Of a DNA stretch of 32,211 nt, positions 23,383 to 32,122 are shown piece by piece. This stretch comes from DATJXG01 sp035500455 (lineage in GTDB: Bacteria; Acidobacteriota; Terriglobia; Terriglobales; Acidobacteriaceae). Where the stretch lies: the NCBI GenBank assembly GCA_035500455.1, contig DATJXG010000473.1, forward strand, positions 1-32,211, given 5' to 3'. A model generated the notes under the pieces. The model was not told the DNA's origin, ran no database searches, and saw nothing but the letters and a program-made list of their open reading frames with translations. Position 1 is the stretch's first letter. Every line of letters begins with the position of its first letter. Position numbers and translations under genes: made by a program.

Positions 23383-24573
23383 CTAAGGCTTCTCACTACC
23401 CGATGGCGGCTCGTCGAGGTCGTCTTCATCCTCTTCCTGCTTGCGCAATCTGCGCGCGACCGCCAGTTGCTGCTCGGCCAACAGTTTCTCGCCGACGCGG
23501 TTGTACATCAGCGCCAGCCGGTAGCGGGCCTTGGGGAAATCCGGACGCAAAGCCACCGTCTCTTTAAACTCTTTCACCGCCTCGGCATAGCGCTGCTCCC
23601 CCTGGTAAAGCACGCCCAGCTGATAGTGGGCTTCGTAAAAACGGGGATCGAGCGATTCGGCAATTTTGAGCAACTGCTCGACCTTTGGCAGATCCGCCGC
23701 CGGTTGGCCTTGTGAACGCTGCCAAAGATTCATGGCATAGAAATAGTTCGCGGCCGCGTTTCTTGGATAAAGCTGAACGAACCCTTCCAGCCTCTTGCGC
23801 ACTTCCGGAAGCAGGCGGGGCGACACTTTGCCCACCCGCCCAAGAAAGAGAAACGGCTTCTTGTCCGCCGGATTCAAGTCCACGGCCGCGCACAGGGTTT
23901 GCACCGCTTCGTCGTAGTTTTCATCGGCATAGAGCGCGACGCCCAGACCCACAGTTAACTCCTCCGAGCGCGGATACTTTTGCAAACCGTAACGGAAGAA
24001 AACGATGGACCGGTCGAGAAATCCGGCGTAGTTCTTGTGGCGCAGCAGAAAGTCTGCGAGATCGAATATATTCTGCTGACTCGGGTCCATCTCGGAAGCG
24101 CGATGGTATTCGTTTGCCGCCGCGAGGTAGTCCCCCAACTTGTCATCGGCGTCGCCCAGCAGATTGTGCAGCTCCGCCGTCTCCTGCTCCTTGAGCATCG
24201 ACTGTATCTGGCCGCGGGTGCTCTCCGCCTGGCCGGTCTCCAGGTAAGCAAGTGCCAGGTCATAGCCGTTGTCGTAGTGATGAGGGTCGGCCTCCTGCGC
24301 TCTCTTGAGATATGAGATTCCCGCCCTCAACTTCCCCTGGTGCAGGTAGAACTCTCCCAGATCGTGGTTGGCTGCGTAACTTCCTGGAGTGTGATGCACC
24401 GCTTCGATCAACATCCGTTCGACGGTGGCCGGGGGGAGCCTGTGCACAGACCGGTCGGCACTGGGATTTCCGGGCTGCCGGGCCGGCGTCTCTTGAGCCG
24501 CGCACGACAGTAGCGCCCATCCCAGTAGAGCGAAAACGGCAACATGTCTCCGGACATTCGCCTTCTGCTCCAT
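23383..24573 (-). CDS. TPR-repeat exported (possible lipo-) protein
   Basis: A 396-residue protein. The start is ATG 24573 (MEQKANVRRH) because the hydrophobic signal segment VAVFALLGWALLSCAAQ follows at once; an upstream in-frame start adds 21 residues before it. LLSC resembles a lipobox. From about residue 50, TPR motifs run to the C-terminus, e.g. NHDLGEFYLHQGKLRAGISYLKRA, LHNLLGDADDKLGDYLAAANEYHRA, AHYQLGVLYQGEQRYAEAVKEFKE and KARYRLALMYNRVGEKLLAEQQL, ending in an acidic tail. TPRs mediate protein contacts; no enzyme domain is seen. The gene begins 56 nt after the dehydratase-like gene and may be last in the SDR operon. Confidence 0.82.
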   Translation of the reverse strand: MEQKANVRRHVAVFALLGWALLSCAAQETPARQPGNPSADRSVHRLPPATVERMLIEAVHHTPGSYAANHDLGEFYLHQGKLRAGISYLKRAQEADPHHYDNGYDLALAYLETGQAESTRGQIQSMLKEQETAELHNLLGDADDKLGDYLAAANEYHRASEMDPSQQNIFDLADFLLRHKNYAGFLDRSIVFFRYGLQKYPRSEELTVGLGVALYADENYDEAVQTLCAAVDLNPADKKPFLFLGRVGKVSPRLLPEVRKRLEGFVQLYPRNAAANYFYAMNLWQRSQGQPAADLPKVEQLLKIAESLDPRFYEAHYQLGVLYQGEQRYAEAVKEFKETVALRPDFPKARYRLALMYNRVGEKLLAEQQLAVARRLRKQEEDEDDLDEPPSGSEKP

Positions 24574-24629
24574 GATTCTTATGCCTGGCTCGTCGCGGCT
24601 GCCAAACGCGCGATGCTGACAACAAAAGG

Positions 24630-25799
24630 TCACCAATCTAGAATGGCTCCGTCCGCGGCACGCGCCGCCTCCGTGGCGAAGTGTTCCTGCGCAAACGGGT
24701 GTTTCGCGGCCTGCTCCTCATCGACCTCAATTCCCAGCCCCGGCGTCTCCACTGGAAGCCAGCGGCCGTTTTCCGTCTTCAATTCGTTGCGCACCACCTC
24801 CCAGCGCCAGGGGACGTCCGTCAGCATATCCTCCTGAATCAGGAAATTCGGCGTGGAGAGAGCGAAGTGCAGCGCTGCCGCGTTGGCGACCGGCCCCAGA
24901 GGATTATGCGGCGCGACTCCCATGTAGTACGTCTCCGCTGCCGCGGCGATCTTTTTCGCCTCCAGCAGGCCGCCGCAGTGGCACAAATCCGGCTGAATTA
25001 CGTGGCAGGCTTGTTGCTCGAAGAGTTCGCGAAATTGAAATCGCGACACCAGGCGCTCGCCCGTGGCTATAGGAACCCGCGTCGCTTCGCGCACCTGGCG
25101 GAGCGCCGGCACATTCTCCGGAGGCACCGGCTCCTCGCAGAAAAAGGGACTGAATTCCTCGATCGCCCGAATGTACTGAACGGCCATGGCGGGCGAGGTG
25201 CGCCCGTGGAAATCGATCATCAGATCGATGCCGTCGCCCACGGCCACGCGAAGCCGCTCAAAAAGACGGGCAAACCGGGTAACGTGGTGTTTGCCCATGA
25301 GCGGCTCGGAATACGGCACCAACACCACCTTCAACGCGGTATAGCCCCGGGATATAACCTGCCGGGCAAGATCGATCAGGCGTTCGCTGTCGGAGGTTTC
25401 GTACACCGCCTTCATCTCGCCTCCGCCCAAGTGCGTGTACATTCGGACGGTCTCGCGCACCCGCCCTCCCAGCAAGCGATAGACCGGCACCCCCAGAGTT
25501 TTGCCGCAGATGTCCCAGCAGGCCTGCTCGATTCCGCTGATCGCGCTCATGCCGATCACACCCATGCGAAAAAATGAGTGCCGGTAGAGCTTTTGATAAA
25601 GATGCTCGATATTTCTCGGGTCCTCGCCGATCACCATGGGAGTGAAGTCCTGGATTGCTCCCACCACGGCACGCGTTTTCCATTCCAACGACGCTTCGCC
25701 CCATCCCCAAAGCCCCGCCTGGTCGGTTTCGACTTTGACGAAGACCCAGTTGCGCATTTGCGCATTCACCACGACGCTCTTTACTCCAGTGATCTTCAT
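24630..25799 (-). CDS. Enolase-superfamily acid-sugar dehydratase, galactonate-dehydratase-like
   Basis: Mandelate racemase/muconate lactonising family, expected to dehydrate a sugar acid to a 2-keto-3-deoxy acid. The protein has 389 residues. An N-terminal capping domain (MKITGVKSVVVNAQMRNWVFVKVET) precedes a TIM barrel. Metal ligands are Asp196, Glu222 in CEEPV and Glu248 in ATGERL. His198 in DFHGR and His298 in APHNPLGP are the usual acid/base positions. These motifs and IQPDLCHCGG fit the galactonate dehydratase (DgoD) / ManD subgroup closely. Substrate among galactonate, gluconate and mannonate cannot be fixed by eye. It lies downstream of the SDR gene on the same strand, consistent with a sugar dehydrogenase followed by a dehydratase. 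Confidence 0.85.
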   Translation of the reverse strand: MKITGVKSVVVNAQMRNWVFVKVETDQAGLWGWGEASLEWKTRAVVGAIQDFTPMVIGEDPRNIEHLYQKLYRHSFFRMGVIGMSAISGIEQACWDICGKTLGVPVYRLLGGRVRETVRMYTHLGGGEMKAVYETSDSERLIDLARQVISRGYTALKVVLVPYSEPLMGKHHVTRFARLFERLRVAVGDGIDLMIDFHGRTSPAMAVQYIRAIEEFSPFFCEEPVPPENVPALRQVREATRVPIATGERLVSRFQFRELFEQQACHVIQPDLCHCGGLLEAKKIAAAAETYYMGVAPHNPLGPVANAAALHFALSTPNFLIQEDMLTDVPWRWEVVRNELKTENGRWLPVETPGLGIEVDEEQAAKHPFAQEHFATEAARAADGAILDW

Positions 25800-25871
25800 C
25801 GAATCTCTGCCGCATCCAGAACGGCGCTTTCCTGTCTCAGCCTGATCTGCGCCAGATCAGCGCCACTCTCA

Positions 25872-26087
25872 TCACGTCAGCCAGAAGAGCCGGAGACTGG
25901 CGCCTGCAATGGGTACGATAACGCGCTCGCGCGAGTCCAGGTGCCTGCTGAAAGCATAAGCCAGTTTCAGGAATTCCGGATCGCCGCTCGATCCGGTGTC
26001 GAGCAGCGTGGTTTTCCCACCGCACAGCAGCTTGGGTATCGCGGGTGCCTGAGCTTTGACGATTTCATCTTCAGGAGAGAGACTCAT
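25872..26087 (-). CDS. Unrecognised 71-residue ORF between SDR and dehydratase genes
   Basis: ATG 26087 to the stop at 25872, same strand as its neighbours, 21 nt after the SDR stop and 72 nt before the dehydratase start. It has a charged start (MSLSPEDEIVKAQ), a Gly/Thr/Leu middle (CGGKTTLLDTGSSGD) and a hydrophobic end (VIVPIAGASLRLFWLT). No family is recognised and no good Shine-Dalgarno precedes it. It may be a real small protein, a remnant of a longer gene, or a chance frame in high-GC DNA. Confidence 0.4.
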   Translation of the reverse strand: MSLSPEDEIVKAQAPAIPKLLCGGKTTLLDTGSSGDPEFLKLAYAFSRHLDSRERVIVPIAGASLRLFWLT

Positions 26088-26108
26088 GGGCAGAAAGCCG
26101 ATCTGCTC

Positions 26109-26885
26109 TCAATCGTGATAGACCAGAGACCGCCCTCCATCCATGGGAATGACCGCGCCGTTGATGAACGGGGCCTCATCGGAGGCGAGGAAGACCGCCG
26201 TCATCGCTACTTCTTTGGGCCATCCCAGCCGCTTGGGTGGATGAAGATCGCTGATGCGCCGCCGTTCGGCGGCCGAATCGGGGAACGAATTCCAATAGTC
26301 AACCGCCAGCTGGGTCTCGATGTAGCCAGGGGCGATTGCGTTCACGCGAATGTTGGCGTGGGCAAACTCCACCGCAAGAGATCGCGTAAGCCCGACCAGC
26401 GCGTGTTTCGCCACCGGATAGGGGAAGCACCCGCGAATAATGCGGTGGGAGTGGCACGACGCCATGTTGACGATGCTTCCGCCACCGCCCTCCAGCAGGT
26501 GCGGCAACACCGCCTGCGCGCACAGCCACGCGCCCTCCAGGTTGGTCTGCATGCATTGCTGCCAGCTGGACTGGTCAGCCTCCAATGGATTGCGGAAGAC
26601 ATTGATCCCGGCGTTGTTCACCAGGATGTCCACCCGCCCGAAAGCTTCAAGAGTGCACTCCACCATTTCTTTCACCGAATCGGCGTCGCGCACATCGGTG
26701 ACCACGGAGATAGCGCTGCCGTTTTCCTGCCGCAGATCCGATTCCACTTTGCGGGCAGAGGCTTCGTTCATTTCCGCGATGACCACCGCGGCCCCCTCGG
26801 CGACGAAGCTTTTCGCAACCGCTTCGCCGATGCCCCTGCCCGCGCCTGTGATGATGGCAACCTTATTTCTCAATCGGCCAGCCAT
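26109..26885 (-). CDS. Short-chain dehydrogenase/reductase (probable sugar dehydrogenase)
   Basis: NAD(P)-dependent oxidoreductase of 258 residues. The start is ATG 26885 (MAGRLRNK), with AGGAGA 7 nt upstream; the longer frame to 26954 is not SDR-like. The Rossmann motif TGAGRGIG is at 13-20, NNAG at 90-93, and the catalytic set Ser143, Tyr156 and Lys160 (YPVAK) is intact; PGYIETQL follows. It belongs to the classical SDR family close to sugar 1-dehydrogenases and related enzymes. With the DgoD-like gene downstream it could oxidise galactose to galactonolactone (inference). It is divergent from LacI-type regulator 2 across a 300-nt region holding a candidate operator. Confidence 0.86.
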   Translation of the reverse strand: MAGRLRNKVAIITGAGRGIGEAVAKSFVAEGAAVVIAEMNEASARKVESDLRQENGSAISVVTDVRDADSVKEMVECTLEAFGRVDILVNNAGINVFRNPLEADQSSWQQCMQTNLEGAWLCAQAVLPHLLEGGGGSIVNMASCHSHRIIRGCFPYPVAKHALVGLTRSLAVEFAHANIRVNAIAPGYIETQLAVDYWNSFPDSAAERRRISDLHPPKRLGWPKEVAMTAVFLASDEAPFINGAVIPMDGGRSLVYHD

Positions 26886-27051
26886 GGAAATTCTCCTCGC
26901 GCGCAAGCCCCAAAGCACCCAAGCGCCAGAACCAGGGTCCCGCTGCCTGAACACGTGTCAAAAAACGGCGCGCCCGGGGAGCGGGTGACGGTTGCCGCCG
27001 ATCCTTTGGCAACCGCCGCGGCCCGATTCCCTGTAGCCAAATGCGCCCGTT

Positions 27052-27069
27052 TACGGTAACGTACCCGTA
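27052..27069. promoter_or_regulatory. Candidate LacI-type operator in the SDR / regulator 2 divergent region
   Basis: TACGGTAACGTACCCGTA: outer TACGG/CCGTA arms and a central ACGT are symmetric. The core CGGTAACGTAnCCG also occurs at 32123-32136. On the minus strand a perfect TTGACA lies immediately upstream (27077-27082), so the site would cover the SDR promoter spacer; no convincing -10 is visible. It is 117 nt before the regulator start. The rest of 26886-27185 shows no gene. Confidence 0.6.
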
Positions 27070-27147
27070 CAAGCGCTGTCAATGCTGTCATCGCAGAAAA
27101 AACTGCCTTCCCACCTCTCCATCCCGGAGAAGCGGCAGGACAGAAGT

Positions 27148-27153
27148 TATAAT
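27148..27153 (+). promoter_or_regulatory. TATAAT -10 hexamer ahead of LacI-type regulator 2
   Basis: A perfect TATAAT lies 32 nt before the ATG at 27186. There is no good -35 16-18 nt upstream, so this may be a weak or activated promoter. Confidence 0.4.
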
Positions 27154-27185
27154 CCAGACGTTTCTCGCCAGGGAGCGCGCTCACC

Positions 27186-28274
27186 ATGGAAGATGGGGGT
27201 TCCAAACCGGCCGGCATCAAGGAAATCGCTGACGCGCTCGGCATTTCCATCGCCACAGTAGACCGCGCCCTCCATGCCAGGACGGGGGTAAGTCCGAGAA
27301 CCCGGGCCCGCGTACTCAAGATGGCGGAGAAACTCGCCTATAAGCCCAACATCGCTGCCAGAAGCCTCAAGCTTAATCGCCGTTTGCGCATTGCCGTCCA
27401 TCTCCCGCGTGAAATCCGCTCCTTTTTCGATCCCTTGCGCGCCGGGGTAAAGGCCGCGGCTGAGGCCACGATCGGGGCGACCGTCGATCTCGACTTCCGC
27501 ACCCACCCCCGCCTCGGCGAGGGCGACGCGGAGTTGATGGAAGCCGATGCCACAAGAAAACTGGATGGCCTGATTGTCACTCCGGGAGATCCCGCCAGAA
27601 TTGGTCCTCTGCTGCAGCGCCTGACGGAACGAGGGACCGCCGTGGTCTGCGTGGCCAGCGACGCTCCCCGCAGCAATCGCCTCGCGGCTATATCGGTGGA
27701 CTCCTCAGTCAGCGGAGGCATCGCAGCGGAGTTGCTGGCTCGCAGCATCCAGAGGCCCGGCGCCGTGGTCGCCATCACCGGCGACCTGCGCACCCTGGAT
27801 CACTCCGAGAAGCTGCGGGGATTTGCCGCCACCCTGGCGACGATTGCGCCGCATCTTGCCCTCCTGCCGGCGATCGAAGGGCACGAGCGGCCCAAGGAGG
27901 CCTACGAGGCTACTTTGGCTCTGCTCGCCCGCAAGCCTTGTCCTTCGGGCATCTACATCAGCACCGCCAACAGCCTGCCGGTTCTGCGCGCCCTGGAAGA
28001 GCGGCACTTGCTGGGCGAAATCCAGGTGGTTACCACCGACCTGTTTCCAGAGTTGGTCCCCCTCATCGAAGCCGGCAGAATTCTTGCGACCCTCTACCAG
28101 CGCCCCGCCACCCAGGGGAAGGTCGCCTTCGAAACCCTGATCTCATTCCTGACCAAGGGCGTCAAACCACCATCAACGCTGAAGCTTGCGCCGCATATCG
28201 TGTTGCGCAGCAACTTGTCTCTCTTTGCCAATCGCCTGTCAGGACTGGACGAGACCGAGATAGCCGCATCCTGA
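27186..28274 (+). CDS. LacI-type transcription regulator 2
   Basis: A 362-residue paralogue of the regulator at 15.2 kb. The HTH KEIADALGISIATVDRALHA covers about residues 12-31 and is followed by GVSPRTRARVLKMAEKLAYKPNIAARSLKLNRR, the hinge. The specificity pair is Ile-Ala rather than Arg-Gly, predicting another half-site. The TVDRALH variant is shared by both. The sensor domain starts at LRIAVHLPREIRSFFDPL and contains VVTTDLFPELVPLIEAG near the C-terminus. ATG 27186 has GGGAG about 10 nt upstream. It is divergent from the SDR gene, with a candidate operator in between, and converges on the TonB receptor gene. It probably senses a sugar or sugar acid and controls both. Confidence 0.88.
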   Translation: MEDGGSKPAGIKEIADALGISIATVDRALHARTGVSPRTRARVLKMAEKLAYKPNIAARSLKLNRRLRIAVHLPREIRSFFDPLRAGVKAAAEATIGATVDLDFRTHPRLGEGDAELMEADATRKLDGLIVTPGDPARIGPLLQRLTERGTAVVCVASDAPRSNRLAAISVDSSVSGGIAAELLARSIQRPGAVVAITGDLRTLDHSEKLRGFAATLATIAPHLALLPAIEGHERPKEAYEATLALLARKPCPSGIYISTANSLPVLRALEERHLLGEIQVVTTDLFPELVPLIEAGRILATLYQRPATQGKVAFETLISFLTKGVKPPSTLKLAPHIVLRSNLSLFANRLSGLDETEIAAS

Positions 28275-28344
28275 CCGGCCGGCAAAGCCGCCTTCGGCCG
28301 GAAGCCGCGTTCCTGCCAGAATCCGAGCACTGAAAGAAGAAAGG

Positions 28345-28372
28345 AAAAAGGGGCAGCTCTCCTGGCTGCCCC
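28345..28372 (-). terminator. Rho-independent terminator of the TonB-dependent receptor gene
   Basis: On the minus strand GGGGCAGC-CAGGAGA-GCTGCCCC (perfect 8-bp stem, 7-nt loop) is followed by TTTTTCC. It begins 18 nt after the receptor stop codon. It is the clearest intrinsic terminator in the window. The plus-strand reading, after regulator 2, lacks a T-run. Confidence 0.85.
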
Positions 28373-28389
28373 GCAAGGTCGTCTTTGGC

Positions 28390-31300
28390 CTACCACAGAT
28401 ATTTCAAAGCAAATTGAACCTCACGAGGACTGCTTCGCGTCGAGGTAATCTGCCCGAAGTTGGGGTCCTTGTAGTTCGTGTTCGACGGCAGGTTGAAGCT
28501 CGGCGTATTGGTGAGGTTGAAAAATTCAGCTCTGAACTGCAAGTGCGAGGATTCCGTGACTGCGAACTCCTTGAACACCGAGAAATCGAAGTCCTGGTAG
28601 CCCGGCCCGGAGACCTGGGTGTTTGGGCCGCCAAGCGGCGCCAGGTCCGTTTGTCCAATGCTCGTAACCACCGGAGGATCGGTGAACGCGGCCGCATTGT
28701 AGTAGTTGTTCACCGAGCCGTTGTAGCGGCTCACTCCGGGGACCACGTCCGCGTAGCACCCAGTGTCGGAACCGGTGCTGATCTGGCAGCCAATGGTCTG
28801 CGGCGGCCCGCTGTTCAGGGTCAGAATGGCGTTCACACTCCAGCCGCCGAGAATTCCCTGGCCCACTCCGTGCAGGCTGCTCAGCAGCGTTTTTCCCGCG
28901 CCAATCGGAAGCGCATAAGTTCCGCTGGCGACAAACGAGTGTGCGATGTTGAACGAGGCCAGCCCGTTATCGTAGCTGATGGGAACAACCCCCGGGGCGC
29001 GATATCCGGATACGCCGCCGCCGCTCAGCAGGTCGCCCGCGTCAGAGAGAGTCTTCGCGAAGGTGAAACCCGCCAGCAGGTCCAGTCCGTAACTGAAGCG
29101 GTGCACGAATTTCGTTTGCAGCGCGTTGTAACTGCTGCTTCCGGACGTCGCGTCGTAGGAAGAATCCGCCGCGAAATCAGGGTAGGCAAGGTAAGGCGTG
29201 ATGGCCGTCCCCGGAGGCAGCAGTTGGTTTACATGGTTCGTGCCCACAAATGCTTCCAGGTGCCGCGCCATCGAGCCGACGTAACCCACCTCGAAGGAGT
29301 CCTTCGAACTCAGCGCATACTGCACCACCAGATTCTCGCTCTGGGTGTATGGAGTCTGATAGTGGAGCTGCACGCCGCGCAGCACGAGCCCATTGCCCTG
29401 CACCACCGCAGGATCGAGCGGCACACCCAGCAAACCGTTCTCCAGCGTACCGGTAGAGCCGTCGGGGAAGATCACCGGACTCACGCCGCCGATGCCGCCA
29501 TTCGACGAATCGGTGTAGCCGAGCTGATACTCAAATGGATAGTTGTATCCCAGGCTGGGATATCCTCCGCGGTTCTCAAACGCACCGTAGAAGATGCCAT
29601 AGCCCCCGCGAACAACCAGCTTCGGGGTCACCGAATATGCGAAACCGAAGCGGGGCGCAAAGTTGGTTTTCTGCGAGATGCCCAGGCCGGTGCCGTATTT
29701 GTCGGTGTAGAGAAGTTGAATGCCGTCGGTGGCCAAAACCTGGGTGAAGCTCGGGGAGAGCACCGGACTGCTCTTGTGTCCGGCCGTCATGATGAACTCC
29801 GCCGTGCTGCCGGGGATTCCCGGAATAAAGTTGGCCTGGGCTCCATCCTTGTCGCCCACCTGGCCAAAGTATTCCCAGCGCACTCCCAGGTTGAGGGTGA
29901 GGCGGCGCGTGACTTTCCAATCATCCTGGAAGTACATGCCCATGTAATCGCGGTTGCTGTGCAGCTCGCCGTAATTTGAAGCCTGCACGTTGTCGGAGCC
30001 GCCGGAGTAGTCCACGCCGCCGGGGACGGTAGCCGGAATCGGCATCAGCAGAAACTGCGCGCGCCCTGTGGTGGCGTCACCCTGGTTGGGAATGGACGTG
30101 TAGTTGCCGTTGAAATCGAAGGCGCCTTTGGAAGCCGGCGGCGCCAGCCAGGGGAAGTATAGATACTGGATCTCCACTCCTCCTTTGAAGGTGTGCGACC
30201 GGTACACCTTGGTCAGGTTCTCGGTGATCTGGCCGGTCTCACTCCAGCGGTCTCCGGGAAGCCATTCCGAACCTCCCAGGTTGTGCAGATCGTTGATGCC
30301 CAGGTACGGCAAGCCGCCGTTACCGGGGAACTGGGGAATGCCCTGAATTCCAAACTGCGCCGGAATACCGGTCGTGTTGGCGCCGGTCGGGTCGCGGGTA
30401 GTGTGCTCGCGGCTGAAACCGAAGCGCGCTTCGTTGATCAGGGTCGGATTGAACACGTGCGTATAGCTGAACGCCAGGCCTTGCACCTTGAAGGTTTCCG
30501 TGCCTTCGCTGTAGGTGCCTCCGTCGGCAACGCCATCGAAGGGCGGGATGCGGTCCCGCGTGCTGTTGATCCAGCTATAGCGTCCGAAAATCTGGTTGCG
30601 GTCGCTGAACCGGTGATCGACGCGGACGTCGAAGGTGTTCGTGTCGATGCGGTTGACCTTGGTGGTGATGAAGTTGTTCTCCACTCCGGGCTGTGTGGCA
30701 GTGGGATAGAGGTTAAGCAGGCTGACCGCATTGGGGTCCAGGCGGTCCGTCGGAATCTGATTGTTCGGGAAGGCGTCGCGCACGTAGCCGGTTCCGGTCG
30801 CCGTCAAGCCCGATACCGGATCGACTTGCCCCGCGGTCACCGCCCGGGTTGTAGCCGGATCGAAGATCTGCCCGTTCTCGAAACTCCTGCCCAGCAGGTC
30901 CGTTCGGCTGAAGGCCCCGGTCGCGTTCAGCAGATCGCTCATGTCGGTGTACCCGCTGGTGCGCTCGGCGTCGGTGGGCACCGAGAGGCCGGTCCACAGA
31001 ATTCCCTGGCGGATGCGAGTTCCCTCGTAGTCGCCGAACCAGAACGTCTTATCTTTCCAGATGCGGCCTCCGGCGGCCACGCCGAATTGGTTCTGCCGAA
31101 GTTCAGGCTTGGGCGTCGAGGCTGACGAAAAATAATCGTTGGCGTCGAGTTTGTCGTTGCGCAGGAACTCCCACCCCGTGCCATGAAAGTTGTTGGTGCC
31201 GGACTTCAAGGTGGCATTGACGATGGCCCCGCCGGCACGGCCGAATTCCGCGCTGAAATTATTCGTCTGGATCTGGAATTCCTGGATCGCATCCACCGGC

Positions 31301-31965
31301 GGCTTCACCACATCGGCTTTGCCGCTCAGAAAGTCCACGTTATTGCTGTTATTGTCGATGCCGTCCAGAAGGTAGTCGTTCTGCGCCGGCCGCAGGCCGT
31401 TGGCCGCGAACTGGTTGTCCGCCCGCGCTCCCGGCTGCGCCTGGGTGACGCCCGGAGTCAGCGTCGCCAGCATCGTCCAGTCGCGCCCGTTGAGCGGCAT
31501 GCTTTCTACCGTTTTCTCGCCGACCACCTGCTCCACCGTTCCGGTCTGGGTCTGCAGCAACTCCGCCTGCGACTGCACCTCCACGGTTTCGGAAACCGTG
31601 CCCGGGGAAAGCGTGAAGTCCACCACCGCCTGCTGCTGAATGTTCAACTCGACCAGGGGATTGTGGGCCTTCTTGAAGCCTGTCTCCTCCACGCTCACCG
31701 AATACTTTCCAATCTGCAATGGCGTGAACACGAAGGTGCCGTCATTGTGAGTAGTGGTGGAGACTGTACTGGAAGTGCCAAGGTTCGTGATGGTGACCTT
31801 CGCGCCGGGAATGACCGCGCCGCTTGTATCCCGCACGGTGCCGAAAATCGTGCCGGTGTCCACCTGCGCCCAAAGCGTCGGAACGCAGAACGCCAGGACT
31901 GCCAGGGCCAGCCAACTCCCGAAGTTCGTCCCCCTGAAGTTCGTCGGGCGAGTATTTTTCCTCAT
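28390..31965 (-). CDS. TonB-dependent receptor with N-terminal carboxypeptidase-regulatory domain (Oar-like)
   Basis: Outer-membrane active transporter of 1191 residues, energised through TonB. The start is ATG 31965, with GGAGG 8 nt upstream; the signal peptide covers about 1-33 (LAVLAFCVPTLWAQ). A CarboxypepD_reg-like beta-sandwich runs from about 36 to 115 (GTIFGTVRDTSGAVIPGAKVTITN). The plug follows (VESMPLNGRDWTML, NDYLLDGIDNN, GGAIVNATLKSGTNNFHGT). The rest is a large beta-barrel with YFQDDWKVTRRLTLNLGVRWEY, ending in REVQFALKYLW with a terminal aromatic, as expected for outer-membrane insertion. This long form is expanded in Acidobacteriota. No SusD-like partner is adjacent. A near-consensus promoter and a regulator-2-type operator lie upstream, so it is probably the uptake porter of this locus. 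Confidence 0.93.
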   Translation of the reverse strand: MRKNTRPTNFRGTNFGSWLALAVLAFCVPTLWAQVDTGTIFGTVRDTSGAVIPGAKVTITNLGTSSTVSTTTHNDGTFVFTPLQIGKYSVSVEETGFKKAHNPLVELNIQQQAVVDFTLSPGTVSETVEVQSQAELLQTQTGTVEQVVGEKTVESMPLNGRDWTMLATLTPGVTQAQPGARADNQFAANGLRPAQNDYLLDGIDNNSNNVDFLSGKADVVKPPVDAIQEFQIQTNNFSAEFGRAGGAIVNATLKSGTNNFHGTGWEFLRNDKLDANDYFSSASTPKPELRQNQFGVAAGGRIWKDKTFWFGDYEGTRIRQGILWTGLSVPTDAERTSGYTDMSDLLNATGAFSRTDLLGRSFENGQIFDPATTRAVTAGQVDPVSGLTATGTGYVRDAFPNNQIPTDRLDPNAVSLLNLYPTATQPGVENNFITTKVNRIDTNTFDVRVDHRFSDRNQIFGRYSWINSTRDRIPPFDGVADGGTYSEGTETFKVQGLAFSYTHVFNPTLINEARFGFSREHTTRDPTGANTTGIPAQFGIQGIPQFPGNGGLPYLGINDLHNLGGSEWLPGDRWSETGQITENLTKVYRSHTFKGGVEIQYLYFPWLAPPASKGAFDFNGNYTSIPNQGDATTGRAQFLLMPIPATVPGGVDYSGGSDNVQASNYGELHSNRDYMGMYFQDDWKVTRRLTLNLGVRWEYFGQVGDKDGAQANFIPGIPGSTAEFIMTAGHKSSPVLSPSFTQVLATDGIQLLYTDKYGTGLGISQKTNFAPRFGFAYSVTPKLVVRGGYGIFYGAFENRGGYPSLGYNYPFEYQLGYTDSSNGGIGGVSPVIFPDGSTGTLENGLLGVPLDPAVVQGNGLVLRGVQLHYQTPYTQSENLVVQYALSSKDSFEVGYVGSMARHLEAFVGTNHVNQLLPPGTAITPYLAYPDFAADSSYDATSGSSSYNALQTKFVHRFSYGLDLLAGFTFAKTLSDAGDLLSGGGVSGYRAPGVVPISYDNGLASFNIAHSFVASGTYALPIGAGKTLLSSLHGVGQGILGGWSVNAILTLNSGPPQTIGCQISTGSDTGCYADVVPGVSRYNGSVNNYYNAAAFTDPPVVTSIGQTDLAPLGGPNTQVSGPGYQDFDFSVFKEFAVTESSHLQFRAEFFNLTNTPSFNLPSNTNYKDPNFGQITSTRSSPREVQFALKYLW

Positions 31966-32083
31966 ACTTATCCCCTCCACCATGATTGAGACTGGCACCG
32001 GTTGCCGTGACCGGCCTGTCGGCGCGATGCTGCGGGTACGATAACGCAGCCCCTGCAAACAGAACTCCCCACGAGCGCGCATG

Positions 32084-32113
32084 AATATACGAATTATTGG
32101 CAAATACTGTCAA
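32084..32113 (-). promoter_or_regulatory. Near-consensus sigma-70 promoter of the TonB-dependent receptor
   Basis: Minus-strand TTGACA (32108-32113), an 18-nt AT-rich spacer and TATATT (32084-32089, 5 of 6). Transcription would start near 32077, giving a leader of about 110 nt. It is the best-scoring promoter by eye in the window. Confidence 0.75.
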
Positions 32114-32122
32114 GACATTTTT

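Noticed and set aside
25578..27059. Plus-strand frame of 493 codons
   Set aside because: It is antisense to the SDR gene, the small ORF and the start of the dehydratase; no recognisable domain.
28414..29979. Plus-strand frame of 521 codons
   Set aside because: Antisense to the TonB-dependent receptor barrel; composition is that of a shadow frame.
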